The notes beneath the pieces are model-generated. The model worked only from the letters and a program-made list of their open reading frames with translations. It had not been told where the DNA came from and did no database searches. 64,000 nt of DNA from Dipteris shenzhenensis (taxonomy: Eukaryota; Polypodiophyta; Polypodiopsida; Gleicheniales). The DNA lies in NCBI GenBank assembly GCA_047967505.1, contig CM106539.1; one strand, 5' to 3'. Positions 43,738 to 55,260 of the stretch are shown here, in pieces. The position numbers and the translations under genes were made by a program. How positions within the stretch are numbered: the stretch's first letter is position 1; each line of letters starts with the position of its first letter.

Positions 43738-46700
43738 CATGGGGAGGTCCTTTATGTAGGAAATTTAGCCTCATAAGCAAACACTAGTCCATAGGCTCAT
43801 AGTCATAACCGAGTCTATTCCAGGCTTCAGATTCAACTATTGCCAAATCAGATTCAACAAATCTATTCCACGCTTTGGATAAAACCTATCCAAAGTAATA
43901 GTGACTATGTTCCAGTCCCCTACAAATATAATCTTTTTCCCATGAAAACCAAATTTTCTTCTAACCATTAATTGATACTTCAACAACTACAAAAGTACCA
44001 TCATCAGATTCCAGATACAATGATGCCTGGAGATCAGCCCAAACTAGTGTTGTGGTTCTACCGTTGGGCAATTAGGGGAGAGAAAAAATTTACTTATCTT
44101 TAAATGTTCCATATTCTGACAAAAGCAATTTTTGCATGGCCTTTGTCACAACGGATCGCTATTTTTTTAATAAAAAATTACCGTAAGGGCTCCGAGTGGC
44201 TATTGCATCTTCAACAGTAGTAGCAGCCAGCGACAAAGGGATGCATGTGGAATTAGTTTCATATTTCCCATGCTTGATTAATGTTCATTAAGCTTGATTA
44301 AGCTTGTTGGAGCATGGTGGGCAAGTAGGCTACTTCACATGAGAGACAATAGCAACAGTACAATAATAGGGTCAACAGTGGTAGTTTATTCATGAGTAGT
44401 GCCATAAATATATAGGCATCAAGTACATCAGGGGGGTGACATCATATGTGAGCTCAAGAGAGTATCTCTAGATCCACAAATATCTCTCAATCACACACCA
44501 CACTCCTAGATTCACTCATTCACACCTACTAACTAGCAGATCATCCGTCACACCTAACTGAGGCACACCTACACACACCATGTGTTCACACACTCACAAC
44601 CATAGATCGTAGGACCCTTGGTATGATCCCATTACATCAATTTGTCCTTCATTCCCCCCCACAAATTGATGACCTCATCCCTCAGTAGTAGTACATGGGA
44701 TGCTCCATGGCTTGCCCACCATCATGTGGCAACACACATGGCCCCAACCTGTGACTCACTTCTAGGATTATTGGGGAGATAGACAATGACTATGCATGGG
44801 AATACCCTTAGATCCAGCAAGGTAAAATATAAGACTAACAATCATTTGAGGGGGATATCCCAAGGCAGAGAACCCTTATTGACCACACACACAAACAAAA
44901 TCTAAATTGAAGATGTGGGGAAATTCCCCCCTTTGATGGCATATCTTGTCCTTTTCCTCCTTCTATTCCAAGCTACCATAGTGTGAGATACATTGTCATT
45001 GGAGAGGTTCTTGGTGTAGTTCTTTGTGTGCCTCTTTTGCTTTTTTATCTTTCGTGCATCCTTCTTCTTCATACCTTCTCTCTTTATGATGTATGCTACC
45101 AAATGAGTAGCCTCAAACCAAGTTTACTTCAACTTTATGATCACATGCATCCCATATACCTTCAAATAGATTGAATATGAAGAGGGTCTTACCACTTGTC
45201 AGAAGAACAAGGGCAGTGCCTACTCTTATACATCAAAGCTCGTACATAGCCAACATCCATGTCATCACAATATCATCATCATAGAATATACATGCTTTAT
45301 CTTTGTTAAAGTAAGAATTCATCATGCAAAGCATAATTTTCATAAAGCTGGTCAAATCTTTGACTATAAACCACTTCAGTATGAAAAATACTATGATACT
45401 TTCGCAGTCCATATTGAAGTCAATACTTAGTCAATTCAAGATCTATCACTTCAAGCAACTAAAACACATATAAAAGAAAAGTTTTGAAATGACAGACTTC
45501 TAGAAAAGTCAAACTTTGACCAAGATTTCTGAGTTACCCCCAATTTGGGTAGTTTTGAAGGTAGGCCAAAATTTGAAGTGGAAACTGAAGCAATGAAGGG
45601 GCTTTTGTAGGCAAGAAGGAGCATGGTTCATCAAAGAAGGCACTCAGCAAAGCATGGCAGATACGTCGCACCTCTTTCTGGGGTAGCAACAAATCTGAAC
45701 ATCAGTACTTTTGACTTGTATGTATGTCAGCACTCTATTTCCTAGAAGGAATATGAAGGGGACAGTTGCGGAAATGGCCCAACTGTCAACAGTGACAAGG
45801 GGCTTATGTCATGGAGGGGAAATAAGGATGGCTATTTTGGTGTTTTTCCCTTGAAAGAGCCTACTTCGGACATTTTTCTCTTGATTCGTAACATGATGAG
45901 CCAAGGGAAAATGAGAGAGGGCTATAAGGAAAAGTCACATCAAGGGTTCTCAAGGGTAGAGGAAATAGCACCATGAGGTCTAGATTATAGGGTGCTATTT
46001 CCCCTAGTCCCACTGTATCTCCCCCCTATTTTCCCTCTATTTCCCCCAGTGTATTTTTGTAGCATAAAGAAATAGCTATTTTCCCTCTTTTCCCCCCCCA
46101 TTTTTGCAGGTGCGTGGGGAGGTTCTTTATGTAGGCGACTTAGCCTCTCAAGCAAACACTACTCTACAGTCTCACAATCATCACAATGAATCTATTCCAA
46201 GATTTAGGTTCAACTATTGCCAAATCAAATTCAATGAATCTATTTCAGGCTTTGGATACAACCTATCCAAAGCTATTGTGACTATGGGGGCTAGAGGTGA
46301 GCCCAAACTAGTTTTGTCGTTCTGCCTATGTTGTTTGTTGGGCAATTCAGAAAGAGAAAAGAATTACTCATCTTTAAATGGTCCATATGCTCTCCACCAG
46401 TTTTGAGTTTTTGTAATGCACGTACATGAGTCTTGTGCAAATAGGTGAGCCTGGAGACTAACTATGGTTTTGTAGCATGAGCACATAAATAGAATGCTTC
46501 ATTAAATCACTAATGGAGTTGATGCAATTCCTCTTCCTCTAGCAATGGCGTATATAAGTTGGTGAACCCAGGCCATTTGCAAGCTACTTCTTTAATAGCA
46601 TGATAAGATGAGGCCTTACCAATATGCAACAAACTTGCCACATGATGCTATGATGTGGAAGTGTTGAATGCCACGTTGTCATCCATCTTCCCAAGTTCAT

Positions 46701-47050
46701 GTTCTTGAGAAGTCTTGTCTCCAGTCGTTCAAGTTCTATCATTGTCTAGCATTTTGTTGGCATGTTGTTAGGAAACTTTCTCTATTGTTGTTGAGGGTGA
46801 TTAGTCTTGAGTGGTTCCAATTGCATAGTGATACTATGAGGTAGTGGATTTCCACGCACCAAGTCTTCTCTGAAAGAGACAATAATTGCTTGATTGAGAC
46901 CTGCCAGTTGTTGAAGCTCATTAGTAATTTTGACTTGTGTGTATGTCAGTACTCTATTTCCTAGAAGGAGCACAAAGAGGACAGTTGCGGGCAAAATGAC
47001 CCAATTGTCAATAGTGACAAGAGGCTTATGTCATGGAGGGAAAAAGGAGG
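43738..47050. repeat. Dispersed duplication in A-B-A'-B' order
   Basis: Block A (43738-44100) recurs as A' (46112-46395): 'ggggaggt.ctttatgtagg', 'tcaactattgccaaatca', 'aacctatccaaag', 'agcccaaactagt', 'cttatctttaaatg' in the same order. Block B (45705-45830) recurs as B' (46925-47050): 'tttgacttgt.tgtatgtcag', 'ctctatttcctagaagga', 'gacagttgcgg', 'ggcttatgtcatggaggg'. An old tandem duplication with later insertions and deletions explains the order. The intervening sequence shows no gene. Confidence 0.7.
44310..44640 (-). repeat. Possible LTR next to a polypurine tract
   Basis: On the minus strand a G-rich tract near 44648-44670 (gtggggggg) is followed by TGATGTAATGGGATCATACC, an LTR-like start. 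The far end is guessed at the TGGAGCATGG near 44309. No partner LTR was found in the window. Confidence 0.25.
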
Positions 47051-48332
47051 GGAAAGTCTATTCTAGGCTTTAGAGATTTACTTGGTTTGATATGGTCCAT
47101 CCTTAAATATTGTGTGTAATTTGCCCCATAATCTCATCTTCTTCTCTCTCATTCAATCAATAGGGGTTCATAAATATAGGTTGATTGCCAATTGGAAATC
47201 CTTACCACCACAACCTGCACAACCTATAAGATAGCCCTCGTAGCCAATTACCCTATGTGTTGCCCTTATAGAGCTTGCTCCTGCCTGAAACTCAACCCTC
47301 TTCCAAGGTCCTATGCTGCTCCTAGGCAACCCTTTCATTCAGCCAAATGCATTGCTCTTGTTACCCACATGGCAATCTGCATGCTACCCATGTGGGAGCT
47401 CTCCCTTCTCTCTCAAATTTGCCCTTGTGGCACTTTTCCTCTTTGCCCACGTCGTATTTTCTGACCCTTCTTTTGTTGCTGGCATGCCTTCCCCATGTCC
47501 TTATTTGGGGCTCACAAGTGGGGAGGTGACATGAAAATCCCAATGCCCCCTTTCACCAACCCATAGCGGTTAAAACCTAGTCATGGAGCCATTAGAGCAT
47601 GTACACATATATTACATTATCATTTTAGGACATGAATTAGAGCATGTGCTCTTTACATCTCACATCCACGATCATTTGTAGCTCATATTTTTATGAATAG
47701 CTAAGCTTTTAAACTTTTGAAGCTTTCCACACCTTCCCTGGCTTCCACTATTGTCAAGTCTCTACATTTCAACTATTGCAAATATCTACCCACCACTAGC
47801 CTTAACCAAGAATTCAAGACTTCAAAGATTTCATCGTTTTAAAAAAGACGAATATAAACAAGAGGTACACGTGCCTAAGCACTGCCCCCAAGTGGTTGAG
47901 TTGTTCCACTTTAAAAGGCCACAAATTAGCAACTTTCTAGTAGCTAGAGCCCTGCCCCTAGTGGGGCAATGCTAACAAAGGCCACCACTAGCAACCAAGA
48001 AGTTCTTCGATTTCATGTCTAGTACCACTCAGACAACTCCCTCTCGGAGTTAGCAATCAAATCGCCTTAAGCAAAGCATAAACTAGGAATCCAACTACAA
48101 GGTGAATCATAGAGTTCCAAAATTTTGAAACTCACCCTCGAGCACTCAAGATCATACAAAAAATCCATAGCTTCACCCTAGCTCAATAGACCTCTGCGAC
48201 CCATACCCTAAAAGTAATGTAATTGGTCTAATTTGGCACCTATGAGGGCTAAAAGGACTATAGTGAGGAGGCTATAACTCCCACTCATAAATCATAAACA
48301 TTGACTTTACACCTAGTCCCTCCATGTACGTA

Positions 48333-48336
<4 letters not shown>
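47051..48336. other. No gene recognised
   Basis: Short overlapping frames near 47190-47540 are artefacts of biased composition. The rest shows nothing identifiable. Confidence 0.5.

Positions 48337-48385
<49 letters not shown>
48337..48385. repeat. (CT)n microsatellite, about 48 bp
   Basis: Uninterrupted CT dinucleotides after a short 'ggctt' lead-in. Confidence 0.95.
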
Positions 48386-48388
<3 letters not shown>

Positions 48389-50580
48389 ACCCTTCTCCTA
48401 TTCTATTACTCTCTCACCCCCCACCTACTCTTCTCCTATTCTATAACTCCCCCACCCCACCCTCCTCCCACTCCTCCGCCGCCCTCTCCTTGTATCTTAT
48501 GACAATTCCACAAGAGGCAGAGATAGATCAAGCACAACGACATGTCACATATTTCTACAAAATTTGAGTCAAAATCCAAGACATAATGGAGTGGAGGAGG
48601 AGGTAGTTGATATAAGGATAGAGTGGATTAGTGGGAAGAGACGACGAGGAGCTGTGGAGCCCGAGACACAAAGACCACACACAATGCAAAGGTTGGCCGA
48701 AGCGCACGCAATGGAGGTCCAACTATCTGAGCTCTATGTAGAGGGGACCGTCAAAGTTGAGGTGTCACTCTCAATATGGCTCACCGGATATAAAAATCAT
48801 GAAGACCATGCCTCTCACCGCAGCAACAAGAGACAACTTGACAAAGGCAAAAACACAATATCTTCCCATCCCACCGAAGAGCTGATGAAGATAAGATCTC
48901 TTGTCAACTCAAGATTTCCAAGTTCTTGTATTTGAGTACTTGTTTTGAGGTTCTATTATAGCACTCAGCAAGGGTCCTCGCAAACCTTTGACTCAACCAT
49001 AGTGCTTGTATGAGTTACTCTTTTATTGTACCTTGTCTCATAGATCCACGAGGCCTCAACCACTGAAACCGGCCTTCAGTTTCCTAAAGGGCAGTAGACC
49101 ATAACTTGCATTGCATATTCATTATTCACAGCCACATTGTATCATTTCCAACCGCTTAACTTTAAACAATACCACTTAGAAACAACTTGAGAAATAACTG
49201 GATGGAGGCTAGAGTGCCCCTGCTCAATGGAACCAAGTACAAGACACCACACTGGCCCCAAACACTTGGCGCCCCTTCCGGTATTTATTTATTTCTTTAG
49301 GAATGAAATTGGTACATACAACCTTGCACTGTTCCTCTCTCCAAATCCTCTACTTGTCTTCAAGGCATCTAATCCCAGTGCACCACTAGAATTTCCACTG
49401 GCAAGGCATATTCAGGAATTCACTTCTAATCTGACACAACTTAGAGGCATTCAGGCATCCAAACTACTGGTAAACTGAGCTCAAGGCAGCCTCAAGGCTA
49501 TCACATGCATCCACACTGTCCTTAGGCCTTCCACAGGATCACCCTTGCCTTTGGGTGCTTCCTAGAATATGTTGGAGTCCTGAAAGGACTGCACACAGCA
49601 CGCATGCACTGCAAAAAGCTGTAAAGCAAGAAAGAACAAGGAAAAACCGAACGTGGAACCAACTCTTGCTGACTGTGGCAGAGGGGCGAGCTCCTTCCTC
49701 GCACCTGTCCTCTATCCAAGCTCCCCGCAGGGTGCAGGTGTCTTCCAGCAATCAAGAGAAGAGAGAAATGAAGGTAGAGAGCCGAGGGTGAGCAAGAAAG
49801 AGCTGTAGAGGAAAGATGGTTCACAGATCTACCTCGAAATGATTGCCTCGAGATCTGTGCCTGAGTTCTCCTAAGAGAAGGTGCCAAAAGCAACAGGAAA
49901 AGTTCCTCCTATAGTCTGCACTGGTCCAAAACAACTCCAAAACAGTTCTAGAAGCCAGCACGCAGCCAAAAACATGTGCACAAAGGTCCAGGCACCTGCT
50001 GGAGGCAGCTGAACACGTCTGTACGATTCCGTACAACCGTACGGACGTCCGTAACAAAATTTTCCAAAAGTTCAAAAATGAGTTATGGCACTTCCTAGAA
50101 GTGTGTACTAGCCTTGTAACAGTAAAAACAGTGTTAAAACGATTGAAAATAGGCTTGAAACAACTCAAACAACTCAAAAACTGCACAAGAACAACTGAAA
50201 ACGTCCTACACCTCTGGGAGAATGAGGGGAGAGAGATGGAAGGTGGGGGAAGGGCATGCATACACATGCTTGACAAATGGCACCTCCTCCTTGCCATTTG
50301 CCCCTTCATTAAAGTCCTAACCCCCATACCAAGGACAACGTTGGTTGTCCCTGGGCCCAACTTTTAGACCCCTCTTTTAAAGCCTTTGCCTTGCTCCTAG
50401 GACCTAATGGTGCACTTAGACTTTGCCCTTAGGAACTTCTAGGAAGTGTGCACTTCCTCTGGCAGTCCCTCACGGCCAAACCATTACCACACTTAACCAT
50501 GGTTAACCTTGGGTTAAGCGTAGGTTGAGTTACAAAGATACTTTACATCACTTTTCGCGTCCTCGTGACACCTCTCAGAC
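48386..50580. other. No gene recognised
   Basis: The frame 48564-48935 is open but starts at TTG and matches no family. Other frames overlap on opposite strands. The notable element is the palindrome cluster near 50023-50053. Confidence 0.45.
50023..50053. repeat. GTAC/ACGT palindrome cluster
   Basis: TACGGACGTCCGTA (50040-50053) is a 14-bp perfect palindrome. Within 30 bases there are also CCGTACGG and two further GTAC sites. Such clusters occur in LTRs of some large-genome plants, which is the likeliest explanation here. Confidence 0.5.
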
Positions 50581-50605
50581 GTTCTCTCTCTCTCTCTCTC
50601 TCTCC
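50581..50605. repeat. (CT)n microsatellite
   Basis: About 24 bp of CT repeat. Confidence 0.85.
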
Positions 50606-50699
50606 ACACCTTATCCTGTCCTCTCTCTTTCAATATTTATTAAACTGCAACCCACTACAAGACAAACCATGACCCAGTTCTATTTCATCCTTCTCAAGT

Positions 50700-51358
50700 A
50701 CACTCAGCCTCTAACTAATCATTCTCGCTTCAATAGTTCTTACAAATCTCACTTTCTTAAAGACATGAAAGTGGTTTGCATAATTTACTGTTGTATCTTT
50801 AGTGCAAGTGCAGTGACTGCCTGACAAGTATCATAACACATGGATGTCCCCTTAAATGTAGAGATGATTAGGGCACAAGAAATAGCCAGCTTCCCACTCC
50901 ATTCACCTAACCCACCTCTCTTTGCATCGACAAATACGTCTTGTGAGACCCAATGAGAATGTAGGGTAAATTCTTCCCCCATTTTGAGGAAAAGATCTTC
51001 TAGCTTTGCATGTATACTTTAGCTAAGGGAATGCCTTGCATCCCCCACAAAAACTGAATGCACAATTCAGACAATGTCAGCCCACAAACTACAGTAGGGC
51101 ACAAGAAATAGCCAGCTTCCCCACTCCGTTCACCTAACCCACCTCTCTTTGCATCGACAAATACGTCTTGTGAGACCCAATGAGAATGTAGGGTAAATTC
51201 TTCCCCCATTTTGAGGAAAAGATCTTCTAGCTTTGCATGTATACTTTAGCTAAGGGAATGTCTTGCATCCCCCACAAAAACTGAATGCACAATTCCGACA
51301 ATGTCAGCCCACAAACTATCCTGGTTCTTCTATGCTTGTTCTTTCACCCTCATTGTTT
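50700..51358 (-). pseudogene. Degenerate E+/DYW domain of the second PPR gene
   Basis: DYW domains are cytidine-deaminase-like and catalyse organelle RNA editing. Downstream of the PPR frame, after a frame change, the minus strand reads MRVKEQA(TAG)KNQD, VGIVHSVFVGDARHSLS, HAKLEDLFLKMGEEFTLHSH, WVSQDVFVDAKRGGLG. The active-site HxE block (usually HSEKLAIA) is WSGKLAIS at 50893-50901, so His and Glu are both replaced. The zinc-binding CxxCH block is CYDTCQ (one extra residue, His to Gln), followed by AVTALALKI. After another frameshift comes YANHFHVFKK, the equivalent of the N.FHHFK block. The first 225 bp are duplicated. A normal DYW C-terminus is not seen. Confidence 0.75.
50871..51320. repeat. 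225-bp tandem duplication covering E+ and the start of DYW
   Basis: Copies at 50871-51095 and 51096-51320 are nearly identical ('gggcacaagaaatagccagc' starts both). The copy nearer the gene carries one extra base near the W/R-SG position, which shifts the frame. High identity implies a recent event. Confidence 0.9.
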
Positions 51359-54300
51359 CTATGCTGCTTCTTCTTTCTGCATGAAAGCATCTGCATAGAT
51401 GTTAGACATTAAGACATATGCTGGAGCATCCTTTTCATCCAATTGTATTGCATGATCAAAGGCCAGTCTTCCAAGGTCCATATTACCCCACTTTCGACAA
51501 GCACCCAACACAGTATGCCACACCGCAAGATTAGGGTGGAATGGCATCTTCTTCACCATCACTACCGCCTCCAATAGTTGGCCTGCACGGCAAAGGAGAT
51601 CAACCATGCTAGTATAGTGTTCAATGGTTGGAGTGATGCCGTAGTCTTTCCTCATGGCCTCAAAGTACTTCTGGCTCTTTTCCACAAGACCTGTGTGACT
51701 GCATACCATAAGAACAATAAGGAATGTGATCTTGGTTGGCTTTACGCCTTCTCCTCTCATTCTCTCAAGCATATGGAAGACAGCTTCACTTTCTCCTAGC
51801 TGGGCATATCCTGCAATTAGTGCATTCCATGAGATATCATTTCGAACCGGAAGCTTGTCAAACGCTTCCTGTGCTTCTGCAAGCAAGCCACATTTGGCAT
51901 ACACATCCACCAAGGTGCTGCCAACAATAAGATCTGTTTCCAGCCCCTTTCTAGCAATCTCAGCATGTATCTCTTGGCCCTTGTCTATGGCTCCTATGCT
52001 GCCACAAGCTTTCAAGCTGCTAACAAATGTGACAGCATCTGGAGAGACACCCTCTCTTTGCATTTGTTCAAAACAATTCAGCACTTCCTCACAAAAACCA
52101 CGTTCAGCATATCCTCCAATTAGAACATTCCATGAAACCTCATCTTGAATTGGAAGCCCCGCAAACACTTCCCGTGCTTCTATAAGTGAGCCACATTTGG
52201 CATACATATCCACCAAGGTATTGCCGACAATAGGATCTCTTTCTAACCCCTTTCGCACAATCTGAGTGTGTATTTCTCGGCCTTTTTCTATAGCTCCTAT
52301 GCTGCCACAAGCTTTCAAGGTGCCAACAAATGTGAGAGCCCCAGAGGAGAAACCCTCCAGTTGCATCTGTTCAAAACACTTCAGAGCTTCCTCACCAAGA
52401 CCACATTCAGCGTATCCTGCAATAAGCGCATTCCATGAGACCTCATGTGGAGCTGGCAGCTTGTTAAATGCTTGCAGTGCTTCTGCAAGGGAGCCACATT
52501 TAGCATACATGTCCACCAACGTGTTGCCAACAATAAGCTCTCTTTCCAAACCCTTTCTGGCAACTTCGCTGTGTATTTCTCGGCCTGTGTCTATGGCTCC
52601 TATGCTGCCACAAGCTTTCAAGCTACAAACGTATGTGACTACATTTGGAGAGAGACCCTCAAGTTGCATCTTTTTTAAACATTTCAGCGCTTCATCCCCA
52701 TGACCATGTTCAGCACATCCTGCAATTAGTGCATTCCAGGAGACCTCATCTTGACATGGAAGCTTGTCAACCACTCCCCCTGCCTCTGCAAGCGAGCCAC
52801 ACCTGGCATACATATCCACCAACGTGTTACCAACAACAAGATCTCTTTCAAATCCCATTCTGGTAATCTCAACATGTATTTCTCGGCCCTTTTCTATGGC
52901 TCCTATGCTGCCACAAGCTTTCAAGCTGCAAACAAATGTAACAGCATCTGGAGAGACACCCTCCAATTGCATCTCTTCGAAACAGTTGAGCGCTTCTTCA
53001 CCAAGACCACGTTCGGCATATCCTGCAATTAATGCAGTCCATGAGACCTCATGTTGAGCTGGTAGCCTGTCAAACGCTTCCCTTGCCTCTGCAAGCAAGC
53101 CACATTTGGCATAAACATCCACTAGCGTGTTGGCAACAATAAGATCTCTTTCCAATCCAGTCCTGGCAATCTCTACATGTATTTCTCGCCCCCTATCTAT
53201 GGCTGCTATGGTGCTACAAGCTTTCAAGCTGCAAACAAATGTGACGGCATTTGGAGTGACACCCTCTAGTTGCATCTGTTCGAAACAGTTTAGCGCTTCC
53301 TCACCAAGACCATGGTCGGCATATCCCGTGATTAGTGCATTCCAAGAGACCTCATCTCGACCTGGAAGCTTGTCAACCAATTTCTGTGCTTCTTCAAGCC
53401 AGCCACATTTGGCATACATATCCACCAAGGTGTTGCCAACGAAAAGATCTCTTTCCAAACCCTGTCTGGCAATCTCAGCATGTATTTCATGACCTTTGTT
53501 GATGGCTCGTATGGTGCCACAAGCTTTCAAGCTTGAAACAAATGTGACAGCATCTGGGAAGAGACCCTCCAGTTGCATCTGTTCCAAACATTTCAGGGCT
53601 TTTTCACCAAGACCGTGTTCAGCATATCTCGTGATAAGTGCATTCCATGAAACCTGATCTCGAACCAGAAGCTTATCAAACGCTTCCTGTGCTTCCGCGA
53701 GTGAGACACACTTGGCATACATATCCACCAACGTGTTGCCAACAACAAGGTCTGTTTCCAACCCTTTTCTGGCAATCTCAGCGTGTATTTCTCGGCCCCT
53801 GTCTATGGCTCCTATGCTGCCACAAGCTTTCAAGCTGGAAAGAAATGTCACCGCATTTGGAGAGACACCCTCCAGCTGCATGTAATCGAAACAGTTTAGG
53901 GCTCTCTCACCAAGACCATGCTCGGCATATCCTGTTATTAGTGCAGTCCATGAGACTACGTCTCGAACTGGCAGCTTGCCAAATACTTCCCAAGCTTTAG
54001 CAAGCGCTCCACATTTGGCATACATATGCACCAAGGTGTTGCTAACGAAAACATCTGTGTCCACCCCCTTTCTGGCAATCTCAGAGTGTATTTCATGGCC
54101 CCCTTCCACATCTTTTAGCCTAGCAGATGCCTTCAATACGGCTACAAAAGTATACTTGCTAGGATGTACAGAATCCTCCTGCATCTTGTGGTATAGGTGG
54201 AGGGCATGCTGTGATTTCCCACATTCAATATAGCCTATGATGAGAGATGTCCAAGAATACTCATTCCGATCAACCAAACTATTAAAAACCCGTTTAGCAT

Positions 54301-54739
54301 CGCACATGCTTCCAGCTTGTATCAAAATTGGGACAAGGTAGTTGCCGAGAGACCTATGACCTTCAAGCCCACTTTTGCACATATAGGCATGCAAACGCTT
54401 GGTATATGCTATATTTTTCTTTTCCCTGCACTTGTGCAAGATGCATGTAAGAGTCTCAATCGACAGCAGCTGAGGCACCCGCTCCAAGGACACGAGTGCC
54501 TCCTTTAAGCTAAGTGTCTCCCAGCCATTCTTCTCTCGCAGTTCTTGTGCTTGTGACGCTTCCAATTGTAAACCCGATGTACATCCCGCCTTCCCATACT
54601 CGTCCACGAAGCCACATTCTTCAGGGTTTAAGCAAGCCTGACCAATGCATGCTTTGGCCCTGTACATTCTCTTGCTTTGGGACTTCTTTATCTGGAGCAT
54701 GTCTTTAACCCAACCGGAGTGACCACGCAATCTATCCAT
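51359..54739 (-). CDS. Long PLS-class PPR protein with E domain (1126 codons), DYW out of frame
   Basis: Predicted organelle RNA-binding protein. The ATG at 54739 begins MDRLRGHSGWVKDMLQIKKS, a basic, Arg/Lys-rich N-terminus that could target an organelle. An L/S pair lies at residues 93-158. Eight P-L-S triplets of exactly 101 residues follow (160-967), then a final P-L-S set (968-1071; MVDLLCRAGQLLEAVVMVKK) and E1/E2 (VWHTVLGACRKWGNMDLG, YVLMSNIYADAFMQKEEAA). That makes about 29 motifs. A TAG after QKEEAA ends the frame where the paralogue continues KKVDAM, so the protein ends early in E2. The E+/DYW remnant follows in another frame. The single long exon is normal for this family. Editing, if any, would need a DYW partner in trans. 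Confidence 0.88.
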   Translation of the reverse strand: MDRLRGHSGWVKDMLQIKKSQSKRMYRAKACIGQACLNPEECGFVDEYGKAGCTSGLQLEASQAQELREKNGWETLSLKEALVSLERVPQLLSIETLTCILHKCREKKNIAYTKRLHAYMCKSGLEGHRSLGNYLVPILIQAGSMCDAKRVFNSLVDRNEYSWTSLIIGYIECGKSQHALHLYHKMQEDSVHPSKYTFVAVLKASARLKDVEGGHEIHSEIARKGVDTDVFVSNTLVHMYAKCGALAKAWEVFGKLPVRDVVSWTALITGYAEHGLGERALNCFDYMQLEGVSPNAVTFLSSLKACGSIGAIDRGREIHAEIARKGLETDLVVGNTLVDMYAKCVSLAEAQEAFDKLLVRDQVSWNALITRYAEHGLGEKALKCLEQMQLEGLFPDAVTFVSSLKACGTIRAINKGHEIHAEIARQGLERDLFVGNTLVDMYAKCGWLEEAQKLVDKLPGRDEVSWNALITGYADHGLGEEALNCFEQMQLEGVTPNAVTFVCSLKACSTIAAIDRGREIHVEIARTGLERDLIVANTLVDVYAKCGLLAEAREAFDRLPAQHEVSWTALIAGYAERGLGEEALNCFEEMQLEGVSPDAVTFVCSLKACGSIGAIEKGREIHVEITRMGFERDLVVGNTLVDMYARCGSLAEAGGVVDKLPCQDEVSWNALIAGCAEHGHGDEALKCLKKMQLEGLSPNVVTYVCSLKACGSIGAIDTGREIHSEVARKGLERELIVGNTLVDMYAKCGSLAEALQAFNKLPAPHEVSWNALIAGYAECGLGEEALKCFEQMQLEGFSSGALTFVGTLKACGSIGAIEKGREIHTQIVRKGLERDPIVGNTLVDMYAKCGSLIEAREVFAGLPIQDEVSWNVLIGGYAERGFCEEVLNCFEQMQREGVSPDAVTFVSSLKACGSIGAIDKGQEIHAEIARKGLETDLIVGSTLVDVYAKCGLLAEAQEAFDKLPVRNDISWNALIAGYAQLGESEAVFHMLERMRGEGVKPTKITFLIVLMVCSHTGLVEKSQKYFEAMRKDYGITPTIEHYTSMVDLLCRAGQLLEAVVMVKKMPFHPNLAVWHTVLGACRKWGNMDLGRLAFDHAIQLDEKDAPAYVLMSNIYADAFMQKEEAA
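51839..54262 (-). repeat. Eight in-frame 303-bp P-L-S coding units
   Basis: Each unit has the same P/L/S layout as in the paralogue. S motifs repeat VGNTLVDMYAKCG almost verbatim, and L motifs repeat SLKACGSIGAI.KG. Three more units than the paralogue account for nearly all of the length difference. Confidence 0.92.
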
Positions 54740-55260
54740 AGTGAGTCCTTGGTAATTTTATGCTTGAAATATGGGTTGGTCTGGCAGGATTCACATCAGA
54801 CTCGTCAGACTAGCCAATGTAGAACTTTGCTGTGCAAATCATTCAGTTCAGCGTTCAAAGTCTTCATATACTTACTTTACTGTTTCGTTTGTCCCACCAC
54901 AGGGAGGGATCCGTAAAATACTCCTTCCATAATCGCTCTCCACGTGAGCTACCTGACCACAAAGAAAACCGATTGTCAGATGTGGGTGCAGGTGCGGAGT
55001 TTGGGTGGCTCGCGAAAAGCACTTTTACCAGCATTAATCTCCCAGAGCACCCCCACTCCACAGCTTTCTGCTACCCAGAGCACAGAAGTTTCATCACTGA
55101 ACTACTCATTGGCTATACGAAATCTCAAGTCAATTTTTCCGTTGCAAAACACAATAAAGGTCAGCAGTACCTGAACGCGTACATTCCTCCACCACCGCTC
55201 CAGTGCCTCCCTGCCTCTCCCGTGGAGCCATTGGAGAGGTAGGGCTCGATAGCGTGGGGA
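54740..55260 (-). promoter_or_regulatory. 5' flank shared with the first PPR gene
   Basis: Homologous to 29301-29640, with an additional ~300 bp between the conserved blocks. The CAG/GTACTG donor-like site near 55170 (minus strand) and CCTGCCAG/ACC near 54789 could bound a 5' UTR intron. No experimental support is available from sequence alone. Confidence 0.4.

Noticed and set aside
48564-48935. A 123-codon open frame
   Set aside because: It starts at TTG, has no ATG near the beginning and no recognisable domain. It is probably chance.
49821-50360. A 179-codon minus-strand frame
   Set aside because: It overlaps other frames of similar length on the opposite strand, contains the palindrome cluster and has no protein-like composition or motif.
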